Assembly (NCBI GenBank): GCA_045546035.1
Contig: JAZQCB010000039.1
Span: 33,157-97,156 of the forward strand
Source: Aristaeella sp045546035
GTDB taxonomy: Bacteria > Bacillota > Clostridia > Christensenellales > Aristaeellaceae
DNA: 64,000 nt
Reading direction: 5' to 3'
Shown here: piece by piece, positions 15,752 through 24,432 of the stretch
Numbering within the stretch: position 1 is the stretch's first letter
How the letters are laid out: each line of letters starts with the position of its first letter
Made by a program: the position numbers and the translations under genes
Notes under the pieces: generated by a model
The model's input: only the letters and a program-made list of their open reading frames with translations
Database searches by the model: none
What the model was told of the DNA's origin: nothing

Positions 15752-15786
15752 GAAAAAAGCCCTGAACCCGCCGGGATCCAAGGCTC
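15752..15786 (-). terminator. Rho-independent terminator of tRNA-Leu(TAA)
   Basis: Minus strand: a 9-bp stem with two G-U pairs is followed by TTTTTTC, directly after the tRNA. Confidence 0.7.
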
Positions 15787-15787
15787 G

Positions 15788-15870
15788 TGCGGATGGCGGG
15801 ACTCGAACCCGCACGCCTGTGAAAGCAGGGGATTTTAAGTCCCCGGTGTCTGCCGTTCCACCACATCCGC
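15788..15870 (-). tRNA. tRNA-Leu (anticodon TAA)
   Basis: A class II tRNA with a clear variable stem. Acceptor GCGGATG/CATCCGC, anticodon loop CTTAAAA, T-loop TTCGAGT, discriminator A. CCA is not encoded. It stands alone between its own promoter and terminator. Confidence 0.95.
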
Positions 15871-15879
15871 GTGGAAGGA

Positions 15880-15908
15880 AGTATACCATTCCCGCTCCTT
15901 TCGGTCAA
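15880..15908 (-). promoter_or_regulatory. Sigma-A promoter of tRNA-Leu(TAA)
   Basis: Minus strand: -35 TTGACC (15903-15908), 17-bp spacer, -10 TATACT (15880-15885). The -35 lies within the first unit of the 27-bp tandem repeat. Confidence 0.8.
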
Positions 15909-15984
15909 GTGCCGAAGCGATGCCGCTCACGTCAAATGCCGAATCCATGCTGCTCACTCCAAATGCCGAACCGGTGCCGCTCAC
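15904..15984. repeat. Tandem repeat, three 27-bp units
   Basis: Units at 15904-15930, 15931-15957 and 15958-15984, each shaped xTCAAxTGCCGAA-n5-TGCxGCTCAC, with a broken fourth start after 15984. Copies differ at about 5-8 positions. There are no spacers, so it is not a CRISPR array. It fills the gap between rsmG and the tRNA-Leu promoter. Confidence 0.8.
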
Positions 15985-16026
15985 GACAAACGGCTTCTTT
16001 TTTTCGGAAAGGCTTCCTTCGGCGCC

Positions 16027-16746
16027 TTATGTACCCAGGGGCTTTGCCTTGGGAATGCCCGCCCGCCGGGGATAGAGGGACGGGGTTTTCCGGATTTTAT
16101 CCACAGGCAGGATCCGATGATCCCAATCCCGGCCGAGAATCGGACAGGAAACCGCTTCCCCGACCCGGCCTCCCAGCAGAAAAGCGGCCTTCCGCCCGTT
16201 CTCCATTTCCTCCGCAAGCGCCGGCCCCTTCCAGCAAAGGATTCTCCCTCCAACGCGGACAAAGGGCATCAGGTATTCGCAAAGCACGTTCAGCGGCGCC
16301 AGCGCCCGGGCCGCGGCCGCGTCGAAGCCCTCCCGCAGGGCCGGATTCCTGGCGCCGTCTTCCGCCCGGGCGTGCATCGTTTCCGCGTTTTCTGTGCCCG
16401 TATTTTGGATTACCGTCTCCAGAAAATCCAGCCGCTTCCGCTGGGCGTCCAGGAGCGTTACCCGCGTCTTCGGCATCGCCATCGCCAGCACCAGCCCCGG
16501 AAAGCCCGCCCCGGTGCCCACGTCAATCAGGGTCCGGGTCCCGGCCAGCAGATCGGTTTTCAATACCGTCAGGCTGTCCAGAAAATGGCGTTCCAGCCAC
16601 TCCTCCGGCGTCGCTTCCGCCGTCAGGTCCATTTTTTGATTCCATTCGGCCAGCAGCGCCAGGTAGGTTTCCATCTTCTCCGGCAGTTCCGGAGAAAAGG
16701 GAATGCCGTTTTCTTTCATCCGCTGCGCGATTTCTTCCCTTGTCAT
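16027..16746 (-). CDS. rsmG: 16S rRNA (guanine-527-N7) methyltransferase
   Basis: A 239-residue SAM-dependent enzyme (GidB) that methylates G527 of 16S rRNA. Visible are LAEWNQKMDLTA, RHFLDSL, the SAM-binding loop IDVGTGAGFPGLVLA, the acidic end of the next strand (LLDAQRKRLDFL), RAEDGARNPALREGFDAAAARALAPL and GGRILCWKG. The start at 16746 follows AGGAG; the upstream in-frame part is not homologous. Last gene of the long minus-strand run, 46 bases after the ElyC-like gene. Confidence 0.94.
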   Translation of the reverse strand: MTREEIAQRMKENGIPFSPELPEKMETYLALLAEWNQKMDLTAEATPEEWLERHFLDSLTVLKTDLLAGTRTLIDVGTGAGFPGLVLAMAMPKTRVTLLDAQRKRLDFLETVIQNTGTENAETMHARAEDGARNPALREGFDAAAARALAPLNVLCEYLMPFVRVGGRILCWKGPALAEEMENGRKAAFLLGGRVGEAVSCPILGRDWDHRILPVDKIRKTPSLYPRRAGIPKAKPLGT

Positions 16747-16792
16747 GCCTTTTCTCCTGTTTGAATGAAGCGGTCCGCCCATCGCCCGTCCC

Positions 16793-17422
16793 CTATACGC
16801 CCAGCCCGAGATATTTCTGCAGCCAGTATTTGACCCAGGCCAGCGCTTCCCGTCCATGGTTTTTCAGCCAGTATTCCGGCCTGCAGGGCGACCCCAGCCC
16901 CACGGCGTCAAAACCCAGATCCCCGGCCAGCGCCATCGCCCGGGGCACATGATAATCGCTCGATACGATCAGCACCTTCCGGATCTCCGGCCGATCCGCC
17001 AGCAGCTTTTTCGCGTTAACCAGATTCTGCCGCGTGTTGGCGGAATCCGGATCCATCAGAATCCGGTTCTCCGGAACGCCCTTTTCCATCAGGTAGGCCT
17101 TCATGTATTCCGCTTCGGGCCCGGGCTCGTCCGCTCCCTGCGCTCCGCAGACCACCACCGGCACGTTGCGCGTCCGCCAGGCCTCGGCCGCCTTATCCAG
17201 CCGCCAGGCGAGCTGGACGCTGGGGGTGCCGTCCGGCCGAACCTGGGCCCCCAGGACGATGATCGCGTCATACACCGTATCCGTTGGCACTTCGGCGCTC
17301 ACTCCCTTCTCCCGGATCAGCACGTAGCCCATCAGCCCCAGCAGGCAAAATATGCCGGCGCATAGCAGGCTCATCAGCGCCCTGAAGGGCCTGAATCCCT
17401 TCCTCTTCCGTCTCCCGCTCAT
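16793..17422 (-). CDS. ElyC/SanA/YdcF-family (DUF218) membrane protein
   Basis: A 209-residue protein with one N-terminal helix (about 17-38) and an extracytoplasmic DUF218 domain. Blocks are DAIIVLGAQVRPDGTPSVQLAWRLDKA, CGAQGADEPGPEAEYMKAYL, DSANTRQNLVNA and SSDYHVPRA. Family members affect envelope integrity and peptidoglycan precursor use; their chemistry is unsettled. The ATG at 17422 overlaps the radC stop by four bases (ATGA), so the genes are translationally coupled. Confidence 0.85.
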   Translation of the reverse strand: MSGRRKRKGFRPFRALMSLLCAGIFCLLGLMGYVLIREKGVSAEVPTDTVYDAIIVLGAQVRPDGTPSVQLAWRLDKAAEAWRTRNVPVVVCGAQGADEPGPEAEYMKAYLMEKGVPENRILMDPDSANTRQNLVNAKKLLADRPEIRKVLIVSSDYHVPRAMALAGDLGFDAVGLGSPCRPEYWLKNHGREALAWVKYWLQKYLGLGV

Positions 17423-18300
17423 GCCTTTCTTCCCCTCGCTCCAAACTCCAGATCCCCGTGCTGCGCCATGCTGTAGGTACGGACCCCGGCGACAATGATG
17501 TGATCCAGTACCAGGATGCCCACGCCGTTGAGCATCCGCTGCAGCTGGAGGGTGGAAGTCAGATCCTCCGTGGAGGGGGCGCATGTTCCCCCGGGATGAT
17601 TATGGCAGAAAAAGACGCTGTGGGCGTTGTAATTCAGCGCCGTTTCCATCACCAGCCGGGGATAGGCGGATACCTCGCTCAGACTGCCCTCGGAAATCAC
17701 CCGGCATCCGATGACCCGGCACCGGGCGTCCACGCAGATCACCATGAACTGTTCGACTCTTCTTCCGCTCAGGTGGGCTTTGCAGAAATTCTCCAGCTCC
17801 CGCCGGTTGGCGATCTGATCCGGATCCTTCATCGCGCATCGATACCAGACCCGCGTCAGGGGGACCACCATGGTCATCAGCGTCGCCTGGTTTTCCGTCA
17901 TGCCCTCCACCTTCATCAGCTGCTCCGGCCGGGCTTCCAGAACGCCCCGCAGGCCGCCGAAGGAATCCAGCAGCTTATGCGCCAGAGGGTTCATGTCCTT
18001 ATAAGGGGCCGCGTACATCAGCAGCAGCTCCAGCACCTCGTGATCCGCGAAGCTGTCAAAGCCCCCCTCCCGGCGGAATCTTTCCCGCATGCGCTGCCGG
18101 TGTCCCTTATGAACGGAGGCGGAAGAATTTTCCCCGGCCGTCCCTGGTTCGAGCATCCGGGTCCCGGTTTCCTCCGCTTCTCCCCCGGCGGCCGGATGCT
18201 CCTTTTGCTCAGCCTTTTTCCGGGGCTTTTCCGCCCTGGCGGGATCCATGTACCAGAGTTCACCGTCCGGGGTCTCAAAGGGCACTTTTTTCTTCGACAT
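17419..18300 (-). CDS. radC: RadC-family JAB/MPN domain protein
   Basis: A 293-residue protein. After an unusual charged N-terminal extension of about 65 residues come a helix-hairpin-helix region (DHEVLELLLMYAAPYKDMNPLAHKLL...) and a C-terminal MPN+ domain with the metal motif HSVFFCHNHPGGTCAPSTED (HxHPxG...SxxD). The family name RadC survives, but a repair role is not established. The ATG at 18300 has a purine-rich AAGGAAAGG upstream. It lies 52 bases after the alcohol dehydrogenase gene. Confidence 0.9.
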   Translation of the reverse strand: MSKKKVPFETPDGELWYMDPARAEKPRKKAEQKEHPAAGGEAEETGTRMLEPGTAGENSSASVHKGHRQRMRERFRREGGFDSFADHEVLELLLMYAAPYKDMNPLAHKLLDSFGGLRGVLEARPEQLMKVEGMTENQATLMTMVVPLTRVWYRCAMKDPDQIANRRELENFCKAHLSGRRVEQFMVICVDARCRVIGCRVISEGSLSEVSAYPRLVMETALNYNAHSVFFCHNHPGGTCAPSTEDLTSTLQLQRMLNGVGILVLDHIIVAGVRTYSMAQHGDLEFGARGRKA

Positions 18301-18352
18301 GGCGACCTTTCCTTTCTGCTTCTCCCGCGGGGATCCGCGGCCCGCCTCCCGC

Positions 18353-19477
18353 TTATTCCGAATAATATTTCCAGATGTCCAGGCACATTTGCCGGTATTC
18401 CGGCGAAAGGGGAAGAAACGCCTGGACATAAACCCTCCGGATCTGTTCCCGGCTCAGGCGCATCGGATGGTTTTCCAGCCGTTCGGGGTTGACGGAATCC
18501 GTCAGCCGGTCCAGCACCGCCGCCTCCGGCATGGCGGGCACCGGCATCTCCAGATCCGCCATCACGCCCCGCAGCAGCCTCGATCCCATGGCGGGATCAC
18601 CCAGCCGCATGGCCCCGGCCAGTTCCGCCATCGTTTCCTCCTCGTCCTTCTCTTCCAGCATCATGTCCCACAGAATCGGCAGGGTCATCATGCAGGCGTG
18701 GCCATGCGCCGGGCCGAGCAGCTTGGTAATCTGATAGCTCATGGCGTGGGCCGCGGTGGTCCGGGTAACGGAAATGGCCCGGCCGCTCTGATAGCTGGCC
18801 TCCAGCATCTCCTGGGCCGCGTGGGCATCTCCGGCGAGATAGGGCTTCAGATTGTCCAGAACCCCCCGGATAGCCAGGTAGGCATTCACGCGGCTGTCCT
18901 CCGTCGCCCGCCTGGCCCACCAGCTTTCGATGCCCTGGGCCAGGGCGTCCATGGCGCAGGATTTCCGATGATACTCCGGCAGGGTTTCCAGCAGCCGCCC
19001 GTCCAGCACGCATCCTTCCGGCGTCAGCATTTCATGGCTCAGGCTGATCTTTCTCCCCTCCACGTATAGGACGCCGGTGGGCGTGGTTTCGGCGCCGCTG
19101 CCCGCCGTGGCGGGAAGGGCGATGTGGGGCAGGGTGCGTTTTTCCTTCAGGCGGCTGTCTTTGACATCCTCCGGGCTGTCCGCGTTCAGGAAGGCCTTGA
19201 TCGCCTTGGCCGTATCCATGGCGGATCCGCCGCCGATGGAAATCAGGCTGTCGCAGCCCCTTTCCTCCAGCATCCGGACCCCCGCCTCCGCGTCCGACAG
19301 ATCCGGGTTGGGATGATATCCCGTAAAGGCCGGGGCTTCCCGCAGAGGATCCATCCTCCGCAGGCGGGGAATCAGCTTTTCCGATCCCACGATCAAGGGC
19401 GCCTTCATTCCAAGCTTTTCCATCATTTCCGGCAGGCGGTTCAGGCTGTCCAGCCCCCGGATCACCTTCTGTATCAT
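18353..19477 (-). CDS. Iron-containing alcohol dehydrogenase, phosphonoacetaldehyde-reductase-like
   Basis: An NAD(P)H-dependent group III alcohol dehydrogenase. The nucleotide loop SIGGGSAMDTAKAIKAF is clear. The metal region reads SCAMDALAQGIESWWARRATEDS, with Gln where most members have His (DALTHAIE), then TTAAHAMSYQITKLLGPAHGHACMMTLP with two His. To my recollection this Gln variant plus the TTAAHAxSY block resembles phosphonoacetaldehyde reductases. No phosphonate genes are near, so the substrate is open. I start at the ATG at 19477, because GGAG lies 9 bases before it; an ATG at 19492 has GGAG only 3 bases away. Confidence 0.82.
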   Translation of the reverse strand: MIQKVIRGLDSLNRLPEMMEKLGMKAPLIVGSEKLIPRLRRMDPLREAPAFTGYHPNPDLSDAEAGVRMLEERGCDSLISIGGGSAMDTAKAIKAFLNADSPEDVKDSRLKEKRTLPHIALPATAGSGAETTPTGVLYVEGRKISLSHEMLTPEGCVLDGRLLETLPEYHRKSCAMDALAQGIESWWARRATEDSRVNAYLAIRGVLDNLKPYLAGDAHAAQEMLEASYQSGRAISVTRTTAAHAMSYQITKLLGPAHGHACMMTLPILWDMMLEEKDEEETMAELAGAMRLGDPAMGSRLLRGVMADLEMPVPAMPEAAVLDRLTDSVNPERLENHPMRLSREQIRRVYVQAFLPLSPEYRQMCLDIWKYYSE

Positions 19478-19624
19478 ACGTTTTTTCTCCATGATCTCCT
19501 GTCCGGCGGTTCCCGCCGCGGCGATGACGCCCTTTCTTCGGCGTCACCATCGTCAGCGTGCGAAGCAGCACCGGTACCCTTTCCCCGGCAGCCGCTGATT
19601 CGTTTCCTTTTTCCGTGTTTCTTC

Positions 19625-20956
19625 CTATTTTCCTACGCAGAACCGGGAAAAAACCGCGTCCAGCAGCTTTTCATCCGCCCGGTCGCCCGTGATTTCCCCC
19701 AGAGCTTCCTGCGCCGCCTGCAAATCCGTGACCGCCAGATCCGGCGGCAATGTCCTCGCCGTTTCCAGCGCCGACCGCAGATATCCGATCGCCCGGGACA
19801 GGGCGTCCATCTGGCGGGGACTGGTCATGACCATCCGGTCCGACAGGGCGGTCAGGGACCGCAGATAATCCCGGACCGGGCCCAGGCTTTCCGGATGCGT
19901 CGCGGAACAGGTCAGAACCGTGTGTTTCGTTTCCGGCAGTCTCAGCTTTTCCGGCAAATCGCTTTTGTTTACCAGGATCGCGGCGCTTTCCGGCAGGCTT
20001 TCCATCATTTCCCGCTCCTCCGCCGTCAGGGTTTCGGAGGCGTCCAGCACCAGCAGCACCGCGTCCGCCTCGGCCATGGCCTTCCGGCTTCGGGCGACCC
20101 CCAGTTGCTCGACCGGATCCCCGGTTTCCCGCACGCCGGCGGTGTCCGTCAGGATTACCCGCACCCCGTCCAGGGTCATTTCGCCGCTCACCAGATCCCG
20201 GGTGGTTCCGGGGATGGCGGTCACGATGGCCTTTTCCTCCCCGAGAAGGGCGTTTAGCAGGCTGCTTTTCCCAACGTTGGGCCTCCCCGCCAGCGCGACC
20301 CGCAGCCCGTCCCGGATCAGCCGGGAGCTCCGCTCCTGGATCGCGCTTTCCAGGGTTTCAATCAGCTTTTCCAGCCGGGGAATCATCTCCGCCGCGCCTT
20401 CCTCCTCGGAGATTTCCTCCGGATAGTCCACGCAGGCCGCCAGTCCGGCCTGGAGGACATAGAGCTGATCCGCGGCCTCCCGGACAAAGGAGGTCACGCC
20501 CCCCTGCATTTCCCGGAGCGCGGCCTTCCGGGCCTGCTCCCCCCGGGCGGAAATCAGACTCATGACCGCCTCCGCCCGGCTCAGATCGATCCGGCCGTTC
20601 AGGAAGGCTCTTCTCGTAAACTCCCCCGGCTCCGCCAGCCGCGCGCCGCGGCGCAGGCAGCTTTCCAGCGCCCGCCGGAGCAGGAAGCTGCCCCCGTGGA
20701 GCTGGATCTCCGCCACGTCCTCCCGGGTATAGCTCCGGGGCCCCCGCATCAGAACGGCCATGCCCTCGTCCAGGGTTTCCTCCCCGTCCATGACGTATCC
20801 GTAGGTCATCCGATGGTCTTCCCATGCTCCGGGTTTCCCGGCGGGGCGGAACACCTCCCGCAGGATCCGCTCCGCCTCCGGACCGCTGATCCGCAGGATA
20901 CCGATGCCGCCCTCGCCCGGCGGCGTGGCCTGGGCCGCGATTGTATCGTTGTTCAT
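19625..20956 (-). CDS. mnmE: tRNA modification GTPase MnmE
   Basis: With MnmG, MnmE builds the 5-(carboxymethyl)aminomethyl group on U34 of certain tRNAs. The 443-residue protein has the N-terminal formyl-THF-binding domain (MNNDTIAAQATPPGEGGIGILRISG...), a helical domain, and an inserted G domain with GRPNVGKSS, TAIPGTTRD, DTAGVRE and NKSD. It ends in FCVGK, with the conserved C-terminal Cys of the family CIGK motif. AAGGA precedes the ATG. mnmG is not in the window. It lies 41 bases after rpe. Confidence 0.96.
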   Translation of the reverse strand: MNNDTIAAQATPPGEGGIGILRISGPEAERILREVFRPAGKPGAWEDHRMTYGYVMDGEETLDEGMAVLMRGPRSYTREDVAEIQLHGGSFLLRRALESCLRRGARLAEPGEFTRRAFLNGRIDLSRAEAVMSLISARGEQARKAALREMQGGVTSFVREAADQLYVLQAGLAACVDYPEEISEEEGAAEMIPRLEKLIETLESAIQERSSRLIRDGLRVALAGRPNVGKSSLLNALLGEEKAIVTAIPGTTRDLVSGEMTLDGVRVILTDTAGVRETGDPVEQLGVARSRKAMAEADAVLLVLDASETLTAEEREMMESLPESAAILVNKSDLPEKLRLPETKHTVLTCSATHPESLGPVRDYLRSLTALSDRMVMTSPRQMDALSRAIGYLRSALETARTLPPDLAVTDLQAAQEALGEITGDRADEKLLDAVFSRFCVGK

Positions 20957-20997
20957 CTTGATTCCTTCCGGCGCTTCATCCTGGCCTTTTTCAGCCC

Positions 20998-21636
20998 TTA
21001 CCCCATCCGGTGAAGGGCGGCCATCATCTCCCCGGGATTTTCCGCCCGGTACAGGGCCGTTCCCATCACCGCGACGCTGAGCCCCTGGCGGATCAATTCC
21101 CCCAGGTTCTCCGCGGTAATACCGCCGTCCGCCTCGATTTCGCCCCCGTATCCCGCCTGCCGCAGGGCGGCGATCTTCGGCAGCACCGCCGGGTTCAGCT
21201 TCTGTCCGCCGAAGCCGGGTTCCACCGTCATCGTCAGGATCAGATCCGCCTCCTCCAGAAAGGGCATCGCCCCTTCAACCGGGGTTCCGGGTTTCAGCGC
21301 CAGGCCGGCCTTCGCGCCGCGCTTCCGGATGCTCCGCAGCATGCCGGAAAGGTCGCCTCCGGCCTCCTGGTGAATGGTCAGCACATCCGCTCCCGCGTCC
21401 AGGAATGCGTCCAGATATTTCGCCGGCTCGTCCATCATCAGATGCACGTCCAGGGGAACATCCGTGATGGCCTTCAGCCGCCGGACCACCGCCGGGGTAT
21501 AGGCCAGATTCGGCACAAAATGGGCGTCCATCACGTCCACATGAAGCCAGTCGCATCCCGCCTCCGTCATCTTTCCCGCGTCCCGCTCCAGATTCAGCGG
21601 ATCCGCCGCCAGAATGCTCGGCGCTAATTTAATCAT
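20998..21636 (-). CDS. rpe: Ribulose-phosphate 3-epimerase
   Basis: Interconverts ribulose-5-phosphate and xylulose-5-phosphate in the pentose phosphate pathway. A 212-residue TIM barrel: LAPSILAADPLNL, LHVDVMDAHFVPNL (metal Asp/His), DVHLMM, TIHQEA, MTVEPGFGGQKL and EADGGITAEN. The start at 21636 has GGAGGG upstream and overlaps the rsgA stop by 8 bases. Its place after rsgA is standard in Firmicutes. Confidence 0.96.
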   Translation of the reverse strand: MIKLAPSILAADPLNLERDAGKMTEAGCDWLHVDVMDAHFVPNLAYTPAVVRRLKAITDVPLDVHLMMDEPAKYLDAFLDAGADVLTIHQEAGGDLSGMLRSIRKRGAKAGLALKPGTPVEGAMPFLEEADLILTMTVEPGFGGQKLNPAVLPKIAALRQAGYGGEIEADGGITAENLGELIRQGLSVAVMGTALYRAENPGEMMAALHRMG

Positions 21637-22546
21637 ACCTTTCCCTCCAGTTCTCCCTGGTTTCCGAAAGCAGTTCCCGATACCGCCGCCATCTTTCCGG
21701 ATGCACCTCTCCCCGCCGGGCGGCCTCCGCCACGGCGCATCCCGGTTCCCGGTCATGCAGGCATTCCCGGAAGCGGCATTTTCCCTCAAAGGGCAGGAAT
21801 TCCGGGTAGCGTTCCTTCAGTTTTTCCGGCGCCAGGTCCCTTTCCGCCTCCAGCAGGCTGAAGCCCGCCGTGTCCATAACCTGCAGACCGTCTTTCCGGA
21901 TCAGCGCCACGTGCCGGGTGGTGTTTTTTCCCCTGGCGATTTTTCGGGAGATCTCCCCGGTTTCCAGTTCAAGCCCCAGCAGGGCGTTGAGAAGCGTGCT
22001 TTTTCCCGCTCCGCTCTGCCCGGTCAGGCAGCAGAGGCTTCCCGCCATGGCCGCCTTCAGCCGCTCCAGGCCCTCTCCCTTCGCGGCGCAGACCGGAAAA
22101 ACCGGTACTCCCGCCGGCGCGTACTGTCCGGCCAGCTCCGGGGCAAGCTCCTGGGAAAGATCCGTTTTGTTGACGGCCAGCATGACCTTCATTCCCTGAG
22201 CGAAAGCCCGGGCCAGCAGCTTGTCCGTCAGCAGCAGATCCGGCGCCGGCTCCGGCGCCAGAACGAGGACCAGCATTTCCACGTTGGCCACCGGCGGCCG
22301 CAGGCATTCGGTTTTCCGGGGCAGAATCTCCTCGATCCACCCGTGTTCCTCCCCCTCTCCGGGAGAAAACAGAATCCGATCTCCGGGCAGGGGCGATATT
22401 TTTTCCCGGCGGAACTTTTTCTTGGCCCGCAGCGTGAAGGTATTCCCGTTGTCCCCGGCGACGGTGTAAAACCCGCCCACGCCCTGAAGAATCGTTCCCC
22501 GGAGAAAGCGCGTCTCCTCAGTCCTCTTTGTATCCTCCGCCATCAT
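21629..22546 (-). CDS. rsgA: Ribosome small-subunit-dependent GTPase A
   Basis: A late 30S assembly factor of 305 residues. An N-terminal OB fold (about 12-70) precedes a circularly permuted GTPase with NKTD (G4), SGQSGAGKST-type loop (GQSGAGKSTLLNALL, G1) and DTAGFS (G3). The C-terminal zinc knuckle shows CRFRECLHDREPGCAV. The ATG at 22546 overlaps the pknB stop (ATGA), and a second ATG follows at once (22543); either may be used. Part of the conserved prpC-pknB-rsgA-rpe set. Confidence 0.94.
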   Translation of the reverse strand: MMAEDTKRTEETRFLRGTILQGVGGFYTVAGDNGNTFTLRAKKKFRREKISPLPGDRILFSPGEGEEHGWIEEILPRKTECLRPPVANVEMLVLVLAPEPAPDLLLTDKLLARAFAQGMKVMLAVNKTDLSQELAPELAGQYAPAGVPVFPVCAAKGEGLERLKAAMAGSLCCLTGQSGAGKSTLLNALLGLELETGEISRKIARGKNTTRHVALIRKDGLQVMDTAGFSLLEAERDLAPEKLKERYPEFLPFEGKCRFRECLHDREPGCAVAEAARRGEVHPERWRRYRELLSETRENWRERYD

Positions 22547-24432
22547 TCCTCCGCGCCCACTCGCTGGGTCCGAACCCCGTCCACATATACGGAGCAGATA
22601 TAATTTCTCCCGTCCGGGAACTGAAGCGTGACCTTCTGCACCCGTCCCTTGTCCTTCGCGCAGACATAGGAGACGGCGTTCCATTCCATGGTGGAACCTT
22701 CCGCCTGGATCGTGACCCGGACGGTGACGTCCGTTTCCTTCTCCGGAACGGTTACCTCAATTTCCCTGCTGTTGACCTTGCCCGCGCATCGATAAACGTT
22801 GACGGCGATCGGCGACTGAAGCACCACCCGGCTGTCCGGCTCCAGGGACTGGGAGGCGATTTTACCGTGAAGTTCCGTATCCTCCGTATCCACAAAGCTC
22901 AGGGTTCCGTTCAGGGTCAGCTGCTTCTCCGTAACCATCCGCTCCGCTTCATCCAGCACCATGCCCCGCAGATCGGGCACCACGGCCTCCCCGCCGCAAA
23001 CCGTCAGGGTCACGGCCGTGTCCTTATCGATCAGGGTTCCGGACGCAGGTTCGCAGCCGATTACGATATCGGGCGCGTATTCTCCGCTGACGGCCTTTTC
23101 CGTGGTAATGCTGGAAATCCCCATGCTTTTCAGCAGGCTGACCGCGTCTCCATAGGTGGATCCGGTCAGCGCGGGCATCTCCTGCTTTCTGGATCCGGTG
23201 GAAATCAGAAGCTGAACCGCGTCCCGCCCCTTCTGGACGGTTTCCCCCGCCTCGGGCACCTGCATCAGAATCACGCCGGCGGCATATTCATCGCTGGAAA
23301 CCTCCTTGGTCTGAATCTGCAGGCCCGCGTCTTCCATCTTTTTCCGGGCGGTGGGCAGATCGTCCCCGATCACGCTGGGAATCACCGCCGTGGTGGCGTA
23401 ACGGCTGAGCAGCGTTCGGATGCCGAAATACAGCCCCGTAACCACGGCCAGCGCCACCACCACGGAAACGGCCGCCCACAGAATCCGCAGCCGCTGATCC
23501 CTTTTGGCCATCCGGCGAAGGCGGCCGCTCTCCGTCAGTCCCCGCTCGTCGGTTACATGGGGCCGGGGCTGACGAACGACAGGGGCCGCATCGGCTCCGG
23601 GGTTCCGTTCGACCCGCCCTTCCATGGCCAGGCGAAGATCCGCCGCCATGTCCCGGGCGCTCTGATACCGCTGAGCCGGGTTTTTCTCCATGGCCCGCAT
23701 GCATACCTGAACCACCGCCGGCGGCGTCTCCGGCGCCATCTGCCGGATCGGCGCCGGCTGGGCGTGAAGATGCTGCATGGCCACAGCCACGGGGTTTTCC
23801 CCATCGAAGGGCACTCGTCCCGTCAGCATTTCATACAGTACGACGCCTGTCGAATAAATGTCGCTGGCCGCGCTGGCCACCTCGCCCCGGGCCTGCTCCG
23901 GCGAAAAATAATGCACCGAACCCATGACCATGTCTCCCCGGGTCAGGGTGGAGCTGTCCGCGATGCGGGCGATGCCGAAATCGCTGACCTTGATATGCCC
24001 GTCCGCGTGGACGAGAATGTTCTGCGGCTTGATATCCCGGTGCACGATGCCGTTGCGGTGGGCGTGCTCCAGGGCGCTGAGGATCCGGATGGTAATCTGG
24101 CAGGCCAGCGGCGCGGACAGCCTTCCCCGCTCCTGGATGACCTCCTTGAGGGTTTTCCCCTGAACGTATTCCATCACCAGATACCGGTTTTCCCCGTCCA
24201 TGCCAACGTCCAGGAGGTTCACGATATTGTGATGGGTCATTTTGCTGGCGGCTTCCGCCTCCCGCTGGAAGCGTCCGACAAATTCCGCGTCCTCGCTGAA
24301 TTCGGGGCGCAGCACCTTGACCGCCACGTTGTGTCCCGTTCTCAGATCCACCGCCTTATAGACGATGGCCATGCCGCCCATGCCGATCTGTTCCGTCAGC
24401 CGGTAGCGGTCGGCGAGAATTTTCTCGTTCAT
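22543..24432 (-). CDS. pknB: PASTA-domain Ser/Thr protein kinase
   Basis: A 629-residue membrane kinase (PrkC/PknB) that senses cell-wall fragments. The kinase domain (about 10-270) has GMGGMAIVYKA, VAVK, HRDIKPQN, DFGIA and SPEQA. One membrane helix is near 313-335 (LWAAVSVVVALAVVTGLYFG). Outside are three PASTA repeats (about 345-410, 412-478, 480-550) and a unique C-terminal region of about 80 residues. The start at 24432 overlaps the prpC stop by four bases. Typical targets include division and translation proteins; the dcw genes lie in the same region. Confidence 0.95.
   Translation of the reverse strand: MNEKILADRYRLTEQIGMGGMAIVYKAVDLRTGHNVAVKVLRPEFSEDAEFVGRFQREAEAASKMTHHNIVNLLDVGMDGENRYLVMEYVQGKTLKEVIQERGRLSAPLACQITIRILSALEHAHRNGIVHRDIKPQNILVHADGHIKVSDFGIARIADSSTLTRGDMVMGSVHYFSPEQARGEVASAASDIYSTGVVLYEMLTGRVPFDGENPVAVAMQHLHAQPAPIRQMAPETPPAVVQVCMRAMEKNPAQRYQSARDMAADLRLAMEGRVERNPGADAAPVVRQPRPHVTDERGLTESGRLRRMAKRDQRLRILWAAVSVVVALAVVTGLYFGIRTLLSRYATTAVIPSVIGDDLPTARKKMEDAGLQIQTKEVSSDEYAAGVILMQVPEAGETVQKGRDAVQLLISTGSRKQEMPALTGSTYGDAVSLLKSMGISSITTEKAVSGEYAPDIVIGCEPASGTLIDKDTAVTLTVCGGEAVVPDLRGMVLDEAERMVTEKQLTLNGTLSFVDTEDTELHGKIASQSLEPDSRVVLQSPIAVNVYRCAGKVNSREIEVTVPEKETDVTVRVTIQAEGSTMEWNAVSYVCAKDKGRVQKVTLQFPDGRNYICSVYVDGVRTQRVGAEE

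Noticed and set aside
15904..15984. CRISPR array
   Set aside because: Units are adjacent without spacers, only three copies, and no cas gene is in the window.
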